Positions 19,091 to 27,744 of a stretch of DNA of 64,000 nt are shown here, piece by piece; the first letter of the stretch is position 1; the number at the start of each line of letters is the position of its first letter. The stretch comes from Leptolyngbya sp. NIES-3755 (lineage in GTDB: Bacteria; Cyanobacteriota; Cyanobacteriia; Leptolyngbyales; Leptolyngbyaceae), in assembly GCA_001548435.1 (NCBI GenBank), contig AP017308.1:248001-312000 (forward strand), written 5' to 3'. The notes below the pieces were generated by a model. The model made no database searches and was not told the DNA's origin. It was given only the letters and a program-made list of their open reading frames with translations. A program made the position numbers and the translations under genes.

Positions 19091-20086
19091 GTGTTCTTAG
19101 GATTTCATTGGTTCAGAGAGCTTTACCATGATGCTTATGATTCTGGGTACGAATGGTTTCGAGGAATCACTAGAAATCCAAGATGGCTAGTGATGCGACA
19201 ATTGGCGCGATTTAGAGGAGTACGAACACTTCGTGCAGCGGAGCTACCGCTCTTTCGTCGCTTTCAGTCTCACTCTGTTCCTCAATTCTCTGGCGAATCT
19301 GTCTTTCCTTATGCCGATTCAGACTTTATTGTGCAGTCGGTTGCAAAGGATGGACTGTATCTTGGTTTGAATCTGCCGCCTGAATCGCTTCAAGACATTA
19401 TTACTTATGCGAAACAGTATCCGTGTTACGGCGATCGCAAACCTGAATACGGCTTTCACTATGCTCAAAAGGTTGAATCGGAACAATGGTACGAGCGCAA
19501 ATTTGCCACTGCCAGTTACTTTAATACGATCGAGACTTGTCCCGCGATCGCTCAATTAAGTTGTGATCCGCTGATTTTGTCGATCGCGGCTCAGTATTTA
19601 GGAACAAATCCAGTTCTCATCAGTAGCCAGCTTTGGTGGAGCTTTGTCACAGATGCTTCAATCCAAGCTCGACGTAAAGCGGCTCAACTGTTTCACTATG
19701 ATTTAGATGACTATCGATTTATCAAATTCTTTTTCTATCTCACCAATGTTGATGGGCTAACAGGTGCTCACGCTTGTGTTCAAGGAACGCATCGACGCAA
19801 AAAGCTAAGACATGAATTGAATCGAAAGCGCTTCAGAGATTCAGAGATTATTGATGCGTATGGGATTGAGAATTTAGTCACCATTCGAGGAAATGCAGGA
19901 TTTGGATTTGTCGAAGATACCTTGTGTTTTCATAAGGGAATGCCACCGATTCGGCACGATCGATTAATGCTTCAGCTTGAATTTGCAACTTGCGACTATC
20001 AAATGCAGCACGATCGAGTCGATCCACGATCGCTATTCGTTTACTCTGCATCTCTAAACGAAAGCTTGAATCGATCGAATTTCTAA
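19091..20086 (+). CDS. Phytanoyl-CoA dioxygenase-like protein
   Basis: This 331-residue protein resembles the PhyH branch of Fe(II)/2-oxoglutarate oxygenases. An HxD pair (H202, D204 in FHYDLDD) is followed by a GTHRRKKL segment. A distal histidine lies at 281 in CFHKG and an arginine shortly after, which could hold 2-oxoglutarate. It would hydroxylate a small molecule or lipid. The start is GTG at 19091, and the first 60 residues lie outside the core. The family assignment rests on these spaced residues and is moderately sure. Confidence 0.6.
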   Translation: MFLGFHWFRELYHDAYDSGYEWFRGITRNPRWLVMRQLARFRGVRTLRAAELPLFRRFQSHSVPQFSGESVFPYADSDFIVQSVAKDGLYLGLNLPPESLQDIITYAKQYPCYGDRKPEYGFHYAQKVESEQWYERKFATASYFNTIETCPAIAQLSCDPLILSIAAQYLGTNPVLISSQLWWSFVTDASIQARRKAAQLFHYDLDDYRFIKFFFYLTNVDGLTGAHACVQGTHRRKKLRHELNRKRFRDSEIIDAYGIENLVTIRGNAGFGFVEDTLCFHKGMPPIRHDRLMLQLEFATCDYQMQHDRVDPRSLFVYSASLNESLNRSNF

Positions 20087-20153
20087 CGATCGCCCGATTC
20101 CAAACCTTTGTAGAATTCGCTTTGATGGAAAACAGTTGATTGAGGATTGTCCC

Positions 20154-21584
20154 TTGAAGCGTTATCGAATCGGATTGCTCCTTCTCGCTGGAGTGCTCAT
20201 TGTCTTTTCTTGGTGGGGGATTTTCTCTGCTCGTTCAGGCTTAACCGTTCGTTCTTTGAACCAAGACGGGGTTCCACTGCTTTATCTAGCTCCAAAGTCA
20301 CTGCGCTCTGTTCCAGGTGTATTGGTCGCGCATGGGTACTCTGGCTCAAAACAATTAATGCTGTCTTACGGTCATGTGTTAGCGCGATCGGGGTATGGGG
20401 TCATGCTCTGGGATTGGGATGGACATGGTGCGAATCCGACTCGGTTAGAGAATGATTCACTCCAGCGCAACTTGGAAACGGCATGGAGCGCACTAGCACA
20501 ACAGCCCGAAGTCGATGCCACTCGTTTAGCAGTCGTGGGACATTCGATGGGGAGTGGTGCGGTGATGAATGCTGCGATCGCTCATCCCGGTGACTTTTTT
20601 GCCACAGTGGGTATCTCTCCAACAGGTGCGAATGTGACTCCAGAGCAACCTAGAAATCTGCAACTTCAAGCGGGTAGCTGGGAAGGGGGCTTTATTCGCA
20701 ATGCAGAACGGATTCTTCAGCAAGCAGGCGGCAGCAATTCGGATGTCGCAAATGGTAGAGGTCGGGAGTTCGTTCTCGTTCCAAATGTGGAGCATATTAC
20801 GATCTTGTTCAATTCAGTGAGTCACACTGCGACACGAGACTGGCTCGATCGAACATTTGGAGCACAGCAGCAAAGTTTGTATGTCGATCGACGAATGCTT
20901 TATCAAGCGGTTCATTTAATCGGCTGGTTAATCGCTCTAACTGCGATCGTGCCAAGTTTACAAATAGCAGCTTCACCGTTATCCATTTCACCGTTGCAGC
21001 GTTGGGGCGGATTATTGCTGTCTTCGACGGTTCCAACAGCGGGATTGGTTTTGATCAATCGCGTCACTGATTTACAAACCTTAGGTGGAATTCAAGTGGG
21101 TGGAGCAATTGCGCTCTGGTTTGCGATCGCAGGTTTGCTCTGGCTAGCAGTTCTACGCCAAATTCCACAATTTAATCTGAGAAAGCTACTCCTTGGAATT
21201 AGCGTATTTACAGCGCTGTGGATTGCAGTGGGAGCGATGGCGCAATTCGTTTGGTTACAATCGGTGCTGATTCCAGAGCGATTACTGATCTGGGGAATGA
21301 TTGCGATCGCATCTCTGCCCTGGTTTTTAGCCAGCGAAATCGCCCAATCTAAACAACGAATCCTTTGGGGAATTGCTCAAAGTGTGGCTCTGATTGGTGG
21401 CTTTGTACTGGTACTACAATTTTTGCCGCAGCTTGGATTTATGTTTATCTTGCTGCCGCTGTTTCCGGTCTTGATTACGGTTTTATCGATCGTCGGTGCT
21501 CAAGTTCGAGAAAGTTGGAGTGTTGCCATTTCGAGTGCCTTGTTTTTCGCATGGTTACTCGCAGCCGGATTTCCCCTAGCTTAG
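20154..21584 (+). CDS. Membrane-bound alpha/beta hydrolase
   Basis: A protein of about 476 residues. A signal anchor lies at the N terminus (YRIGLLLLAGVLIVFSWWG). An alpha/beta hydrolase domain follows, with the nucleophile elbow GHSMGSG and an early VAHGYSG oxyanion segment. The second half (from about residue 250) is a bundle of roughly seven membrane helices. The reaction is probably ester or peptide hydrolysis outside the cytoplasm. I take TTG at 20154, which has TGAGG suitably upstream, over TTG at 20136. The fusion to a helical bundle is unusual for simple esterases. Confidence 0.75.
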   Translation: MKRYRIGLLLLAGVLIVFSWWGIFSARSGLTVRSLNQDGVPLLYLAPKSLRSVPGVLVAHGYSGSKQLMLSYGHVLARSGYGVMLWDWDGHGANPTRLENDSLQRNLETAWSALAQQPEVDATRLAVVGHSMGSGAVMNAAIAHPGDFFATVGISPTGANVTPEQPRNLQLQAGSWEGGFIRNAERILQQAGGSNSDVANGRGREFVLVPNVEHITILFNSVSHTATRDWLDRTFGAQQQSLYVDRRMLYQAVHLIGWLIALTAIVPSLQIAASPLSISPLQRWGGLLLSSTVPTAGLVLINRVTDLQTLGGIQVGGAIALWFAIAGLLWLAVLRQIPQFNLRKLLLGISVFTALWIAVGAMAQFVWLQSVLIPERLLIWGMIAIASLPWFLASEIAQSKQRILWGIAQSVALIGGFVLVLQFLPQLGFMFILLPLFPVLITVLSIVGAQVRESWSVAISSALFFAWLLAAGFPLA

Positions 21585-21601
21585 CTCCACTCCAACGTCA
21601 G

Positions 21602-22105
21602 TTAAGCGGCTTCAAAGCGAGAAGGATTGTCTTGCACTTTCTTCAACAATCCACGCCGTTCAGCGTGTTTGGTGGTGATCGCAACACTTCTTCTTGCTTT
21701 GGAAATCTCAGCCGGATCGAACTCATCGTAGAGTTGATTGATCAAATCATCGATCGATAAAGCACTCTTCTCAGCCGCCAACACTTGCAAAATTGCATCC
21801 ATCGGCTTAGTACCTTTGAATTTTGATTTGAGCTTTCCAGCATCAAACGCATTTTTGCTCGATGATTTGGGTGCGGCTGACTTTGCTTTGGTGGTCGTTT
21901 TAGGTTCAGACTTGGTAGCAGGTTGTGAAACAGGTTCGCTTTCAGTCGTCTCACCGAGCAAAGAATTGATGTAGCTGATCACACGATCGATTTCTGCTTC
22001 TGCTTCTTTCGTCACGGTTTCAGCGATCGTTTCTTGCTCACTGAGCAATCGAGCACGGGTCTGTTCGAGTTCTGCTTTGAGCGTATCGTTGAGGATAGTA
22101 GGCAC
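21602..22105 (-). CDS. Conserved protein with a winged-helix-like C-terminal domain
   Basis: This 167-residue protein has three parts. Residues 1-50 form a helical coiled-coil-like segment. Residues 55-90 are a low-complexity Ser/Lys/Thr linker. The compact C-terminal region (PMDAILQVLAAEKSALSIDD to the end) has the pattern of a HARE-HTH winged helix. A basic linker plus winged helix suggests a nucleoid or regulatory DNA-binding protein. I know no characterised homologue. Confidence 0.65.
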   Translation of the reverse strand: MPTILNDTLKAELEQTRARLLSEQETIAETVTKEAEAEIDRVISYINSLLGETTESEPVSQPATKSEPKTTTKAKSAAPKSSSKNAFDAGKLKSKFKGTKPMDAILQVLAAEKSALSIDDLINQLYDEFDPAEISKARRSVAITTKHAERRGLLKKVQDNPSRFEAA

Positions 22106-22422
22106 TGTTGTATTTCCTTGAGTTGAAGCGCGTTACTAAAGATTGTAGTGCTAACTGCAACTTTTGGTGATCGAATCTTCAAAAGCTTTTACTAAGTTGC
22201 TAATTTTGGTGATTAGCTCGACTGATGGGGTGAAAGAATGGGATGCTGGGTGTGTATTGCCAATCAGCTAGGTTGTTTCACCTCCCCTATTTTCCATTTT
22301 TGCAACTGAGTCTAGGAGCGCGATCTATTTAGTCAGAAAGCAGAATCTTTTACCCGACCTTAACCTCTGGGTTGTAAATTCCTGCTAAGACTGAGGCGAG
22401 TATCTACTGGAGTTCTGCCATT
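22106..22422. other. Divergent promoter region upstream of phoX
   Basis: This is a 317-bp gap between divergent genes. It holds the Pho-box-like repeat described separately. No other structure is recognised. Confidence 0.5.
22348..22366 (+). promoter_or_regulatory. Pho-box-like direct repeat upstream of phoX
   Basis: CTTAACCT at 22359-22366 matches the cyanobacterial PhoB (SphR) repeat unit exactly. The octamer 11 bp upstream (22348-22355) matches it at 5 of 8 positions, which is the expected spacing. It lies 57 bp before the phosphatase start. Confidence 0.55.
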
Positions 22423-24624
22423 ATGCCGATGAAACGCCGGAATTTTCTTTTATTTTTGGGTGCTGCTGCTGGAACGACTGCGATCGGAAGCTTGATCAAA
22501 AACCATCAGAAGTTCTCCATGCCCTTTCAATCGGCAGAAGCAACCCCTTCAAATCTGAGTTTCAAGCCGATTCCCAGCCCAATGGCATTGCTCACAGGTG
22601 CAAAGAGCGCTGCGCCCACCGAGTTTGAGATTGTCGATGATTTGATTGTTCCGGAGGGCTTTTCCTACCAAGTAATCGGAGCTTGGGGAGATAAAATTGG
22701 CGATTCTCGGTTTGGTTATAACAATGATTACCTTTCGTTTGTTGAAACTGCTCCGAATGAAGGCTTTCTAACGATTAACTTTGAGTACATCAGTGCTATC
22801 CCCTGGCTGCAATCCTACTCGAAAGTGCTAGGTAAAGAGCTTCCAAGAGCGGCAGTCGAAAAAGAATTGCAAAAGACCAAAGGAAAGGGCGTGAATGCGT
22901 TTGCACTTCCTGAGAAAAATCCGCTTAAAGCTCAGATTAGAACCATTGCCAAGGAAGCATTGATTGATCAAGGTATGGGCGTGATTTCGGTTCGCAAAAA
23001 TGCAGACGGGAAATGGGAGCGGACTTTTTCTAATGTCGATCGACGAATCACAGGAATTTCAGGTCTCGAAGACGATCGCTATCTCGACTGTACCGGACCT
23101 GCAAAAGCAGTGTTCCAGAAGAAGCAAGGCAAGGGATACATTGATAAATTAGGCGATCGTATTATCGGAACGTTCGGCAACTGTGCAGGTGGAACCACGC
23201 CTTGGGGAACGGTTCTCAGTGCAGAAGAGAACATTCAAGTGCAGGTTCCTGATCCGGTTTATGCAGATGGCACTTCTTTTCCACCCAGTCGCGTCACATT
23301 TACGATCGATGATGAGGAAGTGTCTGGACAAGGAAATGTCTTCGGTTTAGCAGGTAATAAGTACGGATGGATTGTCGAAGTCGATCCAGCAAATCCCAAA
23401 GATTTTGGCACAAAGCATACTTGGCTCGGTCGCTATCGGCATGAAGCAGTCGGAGTTCGAGTCGAAGCAGGAAAACCTTTGGCATTCTATTCAGGATGCG
23501 ATCGACGAAGCGGACATATTTATAAGTTCGTCAGCCGCGATTCGGTCACTGATCCAAAAGACAAAGCCAATTCTCGATTGCTTGCTGATGGAATGCTTTA
23601 TGCTGCCAAGTTCAACGAAGACGGAACCGGACGATGGATTGCACTAAAACCAGATACGCCCGTGAATCCTGAAGATCCAGCAACCGTGGTCGGTGGCATG
23701 ATCACTCTACCCAAGCGCCCTGATGGTGGATTCATGCCTGTTCGGAACAAAAGCGCGATCGCTCAATACAAGAAACAATTCAAAACCTTGGGCGACCTCT
23801 ACGAAGGCAATCCCACCGAAAAGCAAGGTGCAATCCTGATCGATGCTCACTATGCGGCAAATGCTTGTGGTGCAACTTGTACTGCCCGTCCTGAAGACAC
23901 TGAGATTGCGCCAGATGGTTCGCTCTACATCGCATTCACCTCTGGTTCACCGGATAGTCGAGATGGCGGACCTGATAAGCGAGTATTCAAAGGTCCCAAC
24001 GGCGAAGCACCTTATGAATATGGCTTTGTCATGCACGTTGTAGAAGACAACAATGATCCAGCGGCAATGACTTTCCGTTGGAAAATGATGGCAATGGGGG
24101 GAGAACCCACAGCGGGTGGAGCAGGCTTCTCGAATCCGGACAATTTACTGATTGATCCAGATGGTCATGTTTGGATTGTCACCGATATGTCTTCGGACAA
24201 GCTCAATAAAGCGGTTCCGAAACGGATTGGTAAAAATGGGGTTCCGATCAGTCAATCCAACTTACGCGGACTGTACGGCAACAATAGCTTATGGTTTATG
24301 CCAACCTCTGGAGAGAATGCTGGAAATGCTTATCTGTTTGCGATGGCTCCAATGGAAGCGGAACTAACCGGACCCTTTTTAAGTAGCGATCGACAATCTC
24401 TATTCCTCGCGGTTCAACATCCTGGAGAAAGTAACGGCATTCGGCAAAATCTGAAAGCTGACACTCGCCAGTATGCAATGAAAGCTACAGACGGTAAGGA
24501 GTTTACTCAGACTCGCCAAGTTCCAGTGGGTTCAAATTTCCCCGATAACAAGGCAAATGCGGCTCCTCGACCTTGTGTAGTGGTGGTGACGAGAAGCGAT
24601 CGTAAAAACATCACGTCGGTGTAA
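22423..24624 (+). CDS. phoX: PhoX-family phosphatase (DUF839)
   Basis: This 733-residue protein begins with a twin-arginine signal (KRRNFLLFLG plus a short hydrophobic stretch). It continues as the beta-propeller of the PhoX/DUF839 family, with segments such as FGNCAGGTTPWGTVLSAEEN and NACGATCTARPEDTEIAPDG. PhoX enzymes are calcium- and iron-dependent phosphomonoesterases exported folded by Tat, releasing phosphate from organic esters outside the membrane. The Pho-box-like site upstream fits control by phosphate starvation. A terminator lies between it and the convergent gene. Confidence 0.9.
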   Translation: MPMKRRNFLLFLGAAAGTTAIGSLIKNHQKFSMPFQSAEATPSNLSFKPIPSPMALLTGAKSAAPTEFEIVDDLIVPEGFSYQVIGAWGDKIGDSRFGYNNDYLSFVETAPNEGFLTINFEYISAIPWLQSYSKVLGKELPRAAVEKELQKTKGKGVNAFALPEKNPLKAQIRTIAKEALIDQGMGVISVRKNADGKWERTFSNVDRRITGISGLEDDRYLDCTGPAKAVFQKKQGKGYIDKLGDRIIGTFGNCAGGTTPWGTVLSAEENIQVQVPDPVYADGTSFPPSRVTFTIDDEEVSGQGNVFGLAGNKYGWIVEVDPANPKDFGTKHTWLGRYRHEAVGVRVEAGKPLAFYSGCDRRSGHIYKFVSRDSVTDPKDKANSRLLADGMLYAAKFNEDGTGRWIALKPDTPVNPEDPATVVGGMITLPKRPDGGFMPVRNKSAIAQYKKQFKTLGDLYEGNPTEKQGAILIDAHYAANACGATCTARPEDTEIAPDGSLYIAFTSGSPDSRDGGPDKRVFKGPNGEAPYEYGFVMHVVEDNNDPAAMTFRWKMMAMGGEPTAGGAGFSNPDNLLIDPDGHVWIVTDMSSDKLNKAVPKRIGKNGVPISQSNLRGLYGNNSLWFMPTSGENAGNAYLFAMAPMEAELTGPFLSSDRQSLFLAVQHPGESNGIRQNLKADTRQYAMKATDGKEFTQTRQVPVGSNFPDNKANAAPRPCVVVVTRSDRKNITSV

Positions 24625-24632
24625 TTGAGAAA

Positions 24633-24658
24633 AGCGATCGGGATTTTTCTCGATCGCT
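24633..24658. terminator. Hairpin between convergent genes
   Basis: AGCGATCG (24633-24640) pairs with CGATCGCT (24651-24658) around a loop containing five T. It could end both phoX and the DUF1028 gene, though the HIP1-like arms could also be chance. Confidence 0.5.
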
Positions 24659-24675
24659 CAACTTCCAATCATTGC

Positions 24676-25470
24676 CTAAACTTTCTCTGAAATTCCCAAG
24701 GGTTGATCAGCGACTTTGAATTTTGACACGCCGGATTTTTTCCGAATCACGTCCTGAATCCGTTTTGCTAATTGATTCGCTGTGACCGAATGAGTTTGAC
24801 GACATTGGGATGGCATGGTTTGACGGAACGATTGATAGTAGTCTTTGCGCGACTCTTCAAATAGAAATCGCAATTGTGCGATCGGGTCTTGATGATGATC
24901 GACTCTCAGATCCAGATGCGGATAAACATCTTGATTCATCACATAGATTGCCGCCGATTGTCTACCTCGTTTGTCGCCGCCTGCCCGCTCTCCCGCTTCC
25001 AAAGCCTGCAACAATCGCTCTGAAAATTCCACGCCTGCCTTTGATTGATACGCTTCCGCCATTGCAGTGAGAACTTGCTCACCGACGAGCATATTTCCAG
25101 CAACGGAGAATTCAGGAAAGGTTGAATGTCCTGCCCAATCGACGCAGTTCTTTCCAGTCCAAGCTGCGGTCTGTCCATTGTGATCGACTAAATGCAGTTG
25201 TCGATCGTCCGCTTCTAAATCGTTTTCTAACAGTAAATGAATAATCTCTTCAACCGAAATCTCATCCGCTGTGCCTTCACTGGCAATCCGTTGTTCTAGT
25301 AATTGAATGCCGAGAATGCCGAGTACAGGATTGGTTTGCGCTTGAGTCGCGATCGCACCGACCGAAGCTTTCACATGCGGCACGAGCGATCCGACTGCTA
25401 AATGTTTCGTCGCTACAGCAATCCCGGTCATTTGCGTTTGTGAGTCCCAAGCTACGATCGAGAATGTCAT
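24676..25470 (-). CDS. DUF1028-family Ntn-hydrolase-like protein
   Basis: The 264-residue protein starts MTFSIVAWDSQTQMTGIAVA and continues with the SVGAIATQAQTNPVLG and VAGNMLVGEQVLTAMAEAY segments typical of DUF1028. Relatives have an Ntn-hydrolase-like fold, and the function is not established. The C-terminal 60 residues are a basic extension. It stands alone, converging on phoX. Confidence 0.8.
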   Translation of the reverse strand: MTFSIVAWDSQTQMTGIAVATKHLAVGSLVPHVKASVGAIATQAQTNPVLGILGIQLLEQRIASEGTADEISVEEIIHLLLENDLEADDRQLHLVDHNGQTAAWTGKNCVDWAGHSTFPEFSVAGNMLVGEQVLTAMAEAYQSKAGVEFSERLLQALEAGERAGGDKRGRQSAAIYVMNQDVYPHLDLRVDHHQDPIAQLRFLFEESRKDYYQSFRQTMPSQCRQTHSVTANQLAKRIQDVIRKKSGVSKFKVADQPLGISEKV

Positions 25471-25764
25471 AGAGTCCTAAATCACTAAGAATAATGTAGA
25501 GATATTACTTCTGATATCATCGATCGCGCACTTGGAACTGTCACCTACGCTTCAATTCCAACCCGTAAATTCCCCCGTTTTTTCGAGACGCGGCAAAAAG
25601 TCGAAGAACGTTGAGTCTGCCAATAATCCCAGCCGAATAGCAAGGTCAATGCGTTCTGTTAGCATAATCAATGGCTTACTGAGTAAAAACAGATGCAGCT
25701 TAATGCCAGTTCTTCCGGTCATCTATGTCAGGATAAAAAAGATTAATCTGCCGAAGCCAGTTGC

Positions 25765-27714
25765 ATGAATCAGTCTCCTTCTCGACCTAATCGACGATCG
25801 CAGTTCTTCCAAGTTGCAGAATATACCTCAGCCGCCGCATCAGTCGTCGGGGTTGTGATCTCTGCCGTTTCGCAACAAGTCGTTTATGCAGCGGCTCCAT
25901 TGTCTCTGTCAGTGTGTCTCAATCTGGTGAATCGAAGACGATTTGAGCAACAGACTGAACAACAATTGACGAGTACGATCGCACAACTTGACCAACGCAT
26001 CCAAGCTCTTCCACCTGCGAATGATGCGGCAGTGATCGAACAGATATCTCAACTCAGGCAACAGTTCACCACGATCGAGGGAACGACAGATCAGACTGAA
26101 CTGCGATCGCAGCTTGCTCAATTGGGTGAACAGTTCAGAGGACTACAGCAGCATCAAAGTGAATTTCAAACTCAACTCGATCGCATTTCTCAAGGAATTA
26201 CAGACAGGCTGGAAGAAAAGATCGATCGATTAGAACTATCATCACAGCTTTCCCAACTGAGTAATGAATTGACCGAATTGCAACAGCGTCAGGCTGAACT
26301 ACAAGCGCGATTATCGGAGATCCAACTCACGATTCCGCAAGAGATTCAGTCGATCGAGCCTTCAGAAGCGATTGAACCCCCTGATACATCAGAAGAAACT
26401 GACGGGTTAGAAGTTCTAGCACTGAATCTAGGAATTGATTTTGGCACGAGTTTCACTAAGGTTTGTTTTCGGGACGTTGTGAATGATCGATCGGAGATTG
26501 TGACCTTTACCGATGATGAAGTGACGAATCTGGATGAAGCATTGCTGCCGACGAAGATTGCGATTTTGCCTGATGGTCGATTGCTAACTGGGTTAACCGC
26601 TTCAGAATGGCAGCAGAATGAGCATCTAGATCAGAGCGTTGTGGAATTTATCAAGATGCGATTGGCTCACTTTGATTTGCCACAAAGCGTTGAGAATTGG
26701 CAGTTTGATCAAATTTCTGAAGCGACGAAAGCAGAAGCGATCGAGGATCTTTGCGCTTACTACCTCAGTCGAGTGATCGGTCGCGCTCAAGCTTGGATTC
26801 GACGCAATAAGGCGGATCTCGTTCTGAATCAGAGAATTGAATGGTCTGCAAATGTTGGTGTTCCGGTGGAATACTGCGACTCTAAAGCGATCGAGCGATT
26901 CAGAAAAGTGCTGTCTCTGGCTTGGTTATTGAGCAATGAGCCACAGACTGAAGTGACAACGCTGCAAAACTTACACGCTCAATTGCAGCTACTACGAGCG
27001 AAATTGGAAACGACCGAGGTGGATTGTCATGCAGTTCCCGAAATTGCAGCGGAAGTGTGGTCATTGATTAACTCGCGTGAAGCTGACACCGGATTTTATT
27101 TTCTGTTTGATGTGGGCGATGGAACTCTAGACGGTTGCTCATTTCGATATTGGAACGATCAAGGCGAAAAGAAAGTCGATTTCTATTTTGGTAAAGTTAA
27201 TCCGTTAGGCGTGACTGCTTTTTCTCAAAGCTTGGCACAGGAATTGGGCGTGACTGAGATTGATGTAAAACAGACCATTTGTGGCAATTCTAGGCGGTTT
27301 ACCGATCGGATTCAAACCAGCAAAACCCGCAAAGAGATTCAAAAATTAGTCGCTAAAGTTGTGATTGAAGGAACAAGGCGTTATCGTCAGCATGGCTTTC
27401 AGTTAGTTCCTCATGGGCTTAAGAAACCGTTAGACATTCGCATTGGTGGCGGTGGAGGACAAACTTCGTTCTATCTAAAAGCTATCAAGAACACCCACAC
27501 GGACTTTCAGCACCAGAACTCTAACATTCCAGACTATCAACTAGAATTCCTGCCTAAACCGAAAGACTTGGACACGAATGGCATTGAGCAGCAAGAGTTT
27601 TATCGTTTTGCTGTGGCTTATGGATTGTCGATTCCAGTGGGAGAACAGCCTGAGATTCGATTACCAAGTGAGATGGAAAGAAACAGACCTGATCTCCATG
27701 CGATCGGTGAGTGA
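25765..27714 (+). CDS. Hsp70/actin-like ATPase with N-terminal coiled coil
   Basis: This 649-residue protein has two short hydrophobic stretches (residues 15-50), a glutamine-rich coiled coil (about 55-195) and an acidic linker. An actin/Hsp70-type ATPase follows, with phosphate-1 GIDFGTSFTK near 223, phosphate-2 FDVGDGTLDG near 448 and adenosine motif IGGGGGQT near 558. There is no Hsp70 substrate-binding domain. The next gene, a SNF2 helicase, starts 30 bp downstream on the same strand, so the two probably act together. The N terminus could anchor or oligomerise it. No characterised homologue is known to me. Confidence 0.8.
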   Translation: MNQSPSRPNRRSQFFQVAEYTSAAASVVGVVISAVSQQVVYAAAPLSLSVCLNLVNRRRFEQQTEQQLTSTIAQLDQRIQALPPANDAAVIEQISQLRQQFTTIEGTTDQTELRSQLAQLGEQFRGLQQHQSEFQTQLDRISQGITDRLEEKIDRLELSSQLSQLSNELTELQQRQAELQARLSEIQLTIPQEIQSIEPSEAIEPPDTSEETDGLEVLALNLGIDFGTSFTKVCFRDVVNDRSEIVTFTDDEVTNLDEALLPTKIAILPDGRLLTGLTASEWQQNEHLDQSVVEFIKMRLAHFDLPQSVENWQFDQISEATKAEAIEDLCAYYLSRVIGRAQAWIRRNKADLVLNQRIEWSANVGVPVEYCDSKAIERFRKVLSLAWLLSNEPQTEVTTLQNLHAQLQLLRAKLETTEVDCHAVPEIAAEVWSLINSREADTGFYFLFDVGDGTLDGCSFRYWNDQGEKKVDFYFGKVNPLGVTAFSQSLAQELGVTEIDVKQTICGNSRRFTDRIQTSKTRKEIQKLVAKVVIEGTRRYRQHGFQLVPHGLKKPLDIRIGGGGGQTSFYLKAIKNTHTDFQHQNSNIPDYQLEFLPKPKDLDTNGIEQQEFYRFAVAYGLSIPVGEQPEIRLPSEMERNRPDLHAIGE

Positions 27715-27744
27715 CCAAACTGTGACAATTTGAAGGGGGTATAG

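Noticed and set aside
25532-25768. 78-codon frame ending in ATGA overlap with the Hsp70-like gene
   Set aside because: The overlap looks like coupling, but the peptide is low in structure, Ser/Asn/Arg-rich and has no family pattern.
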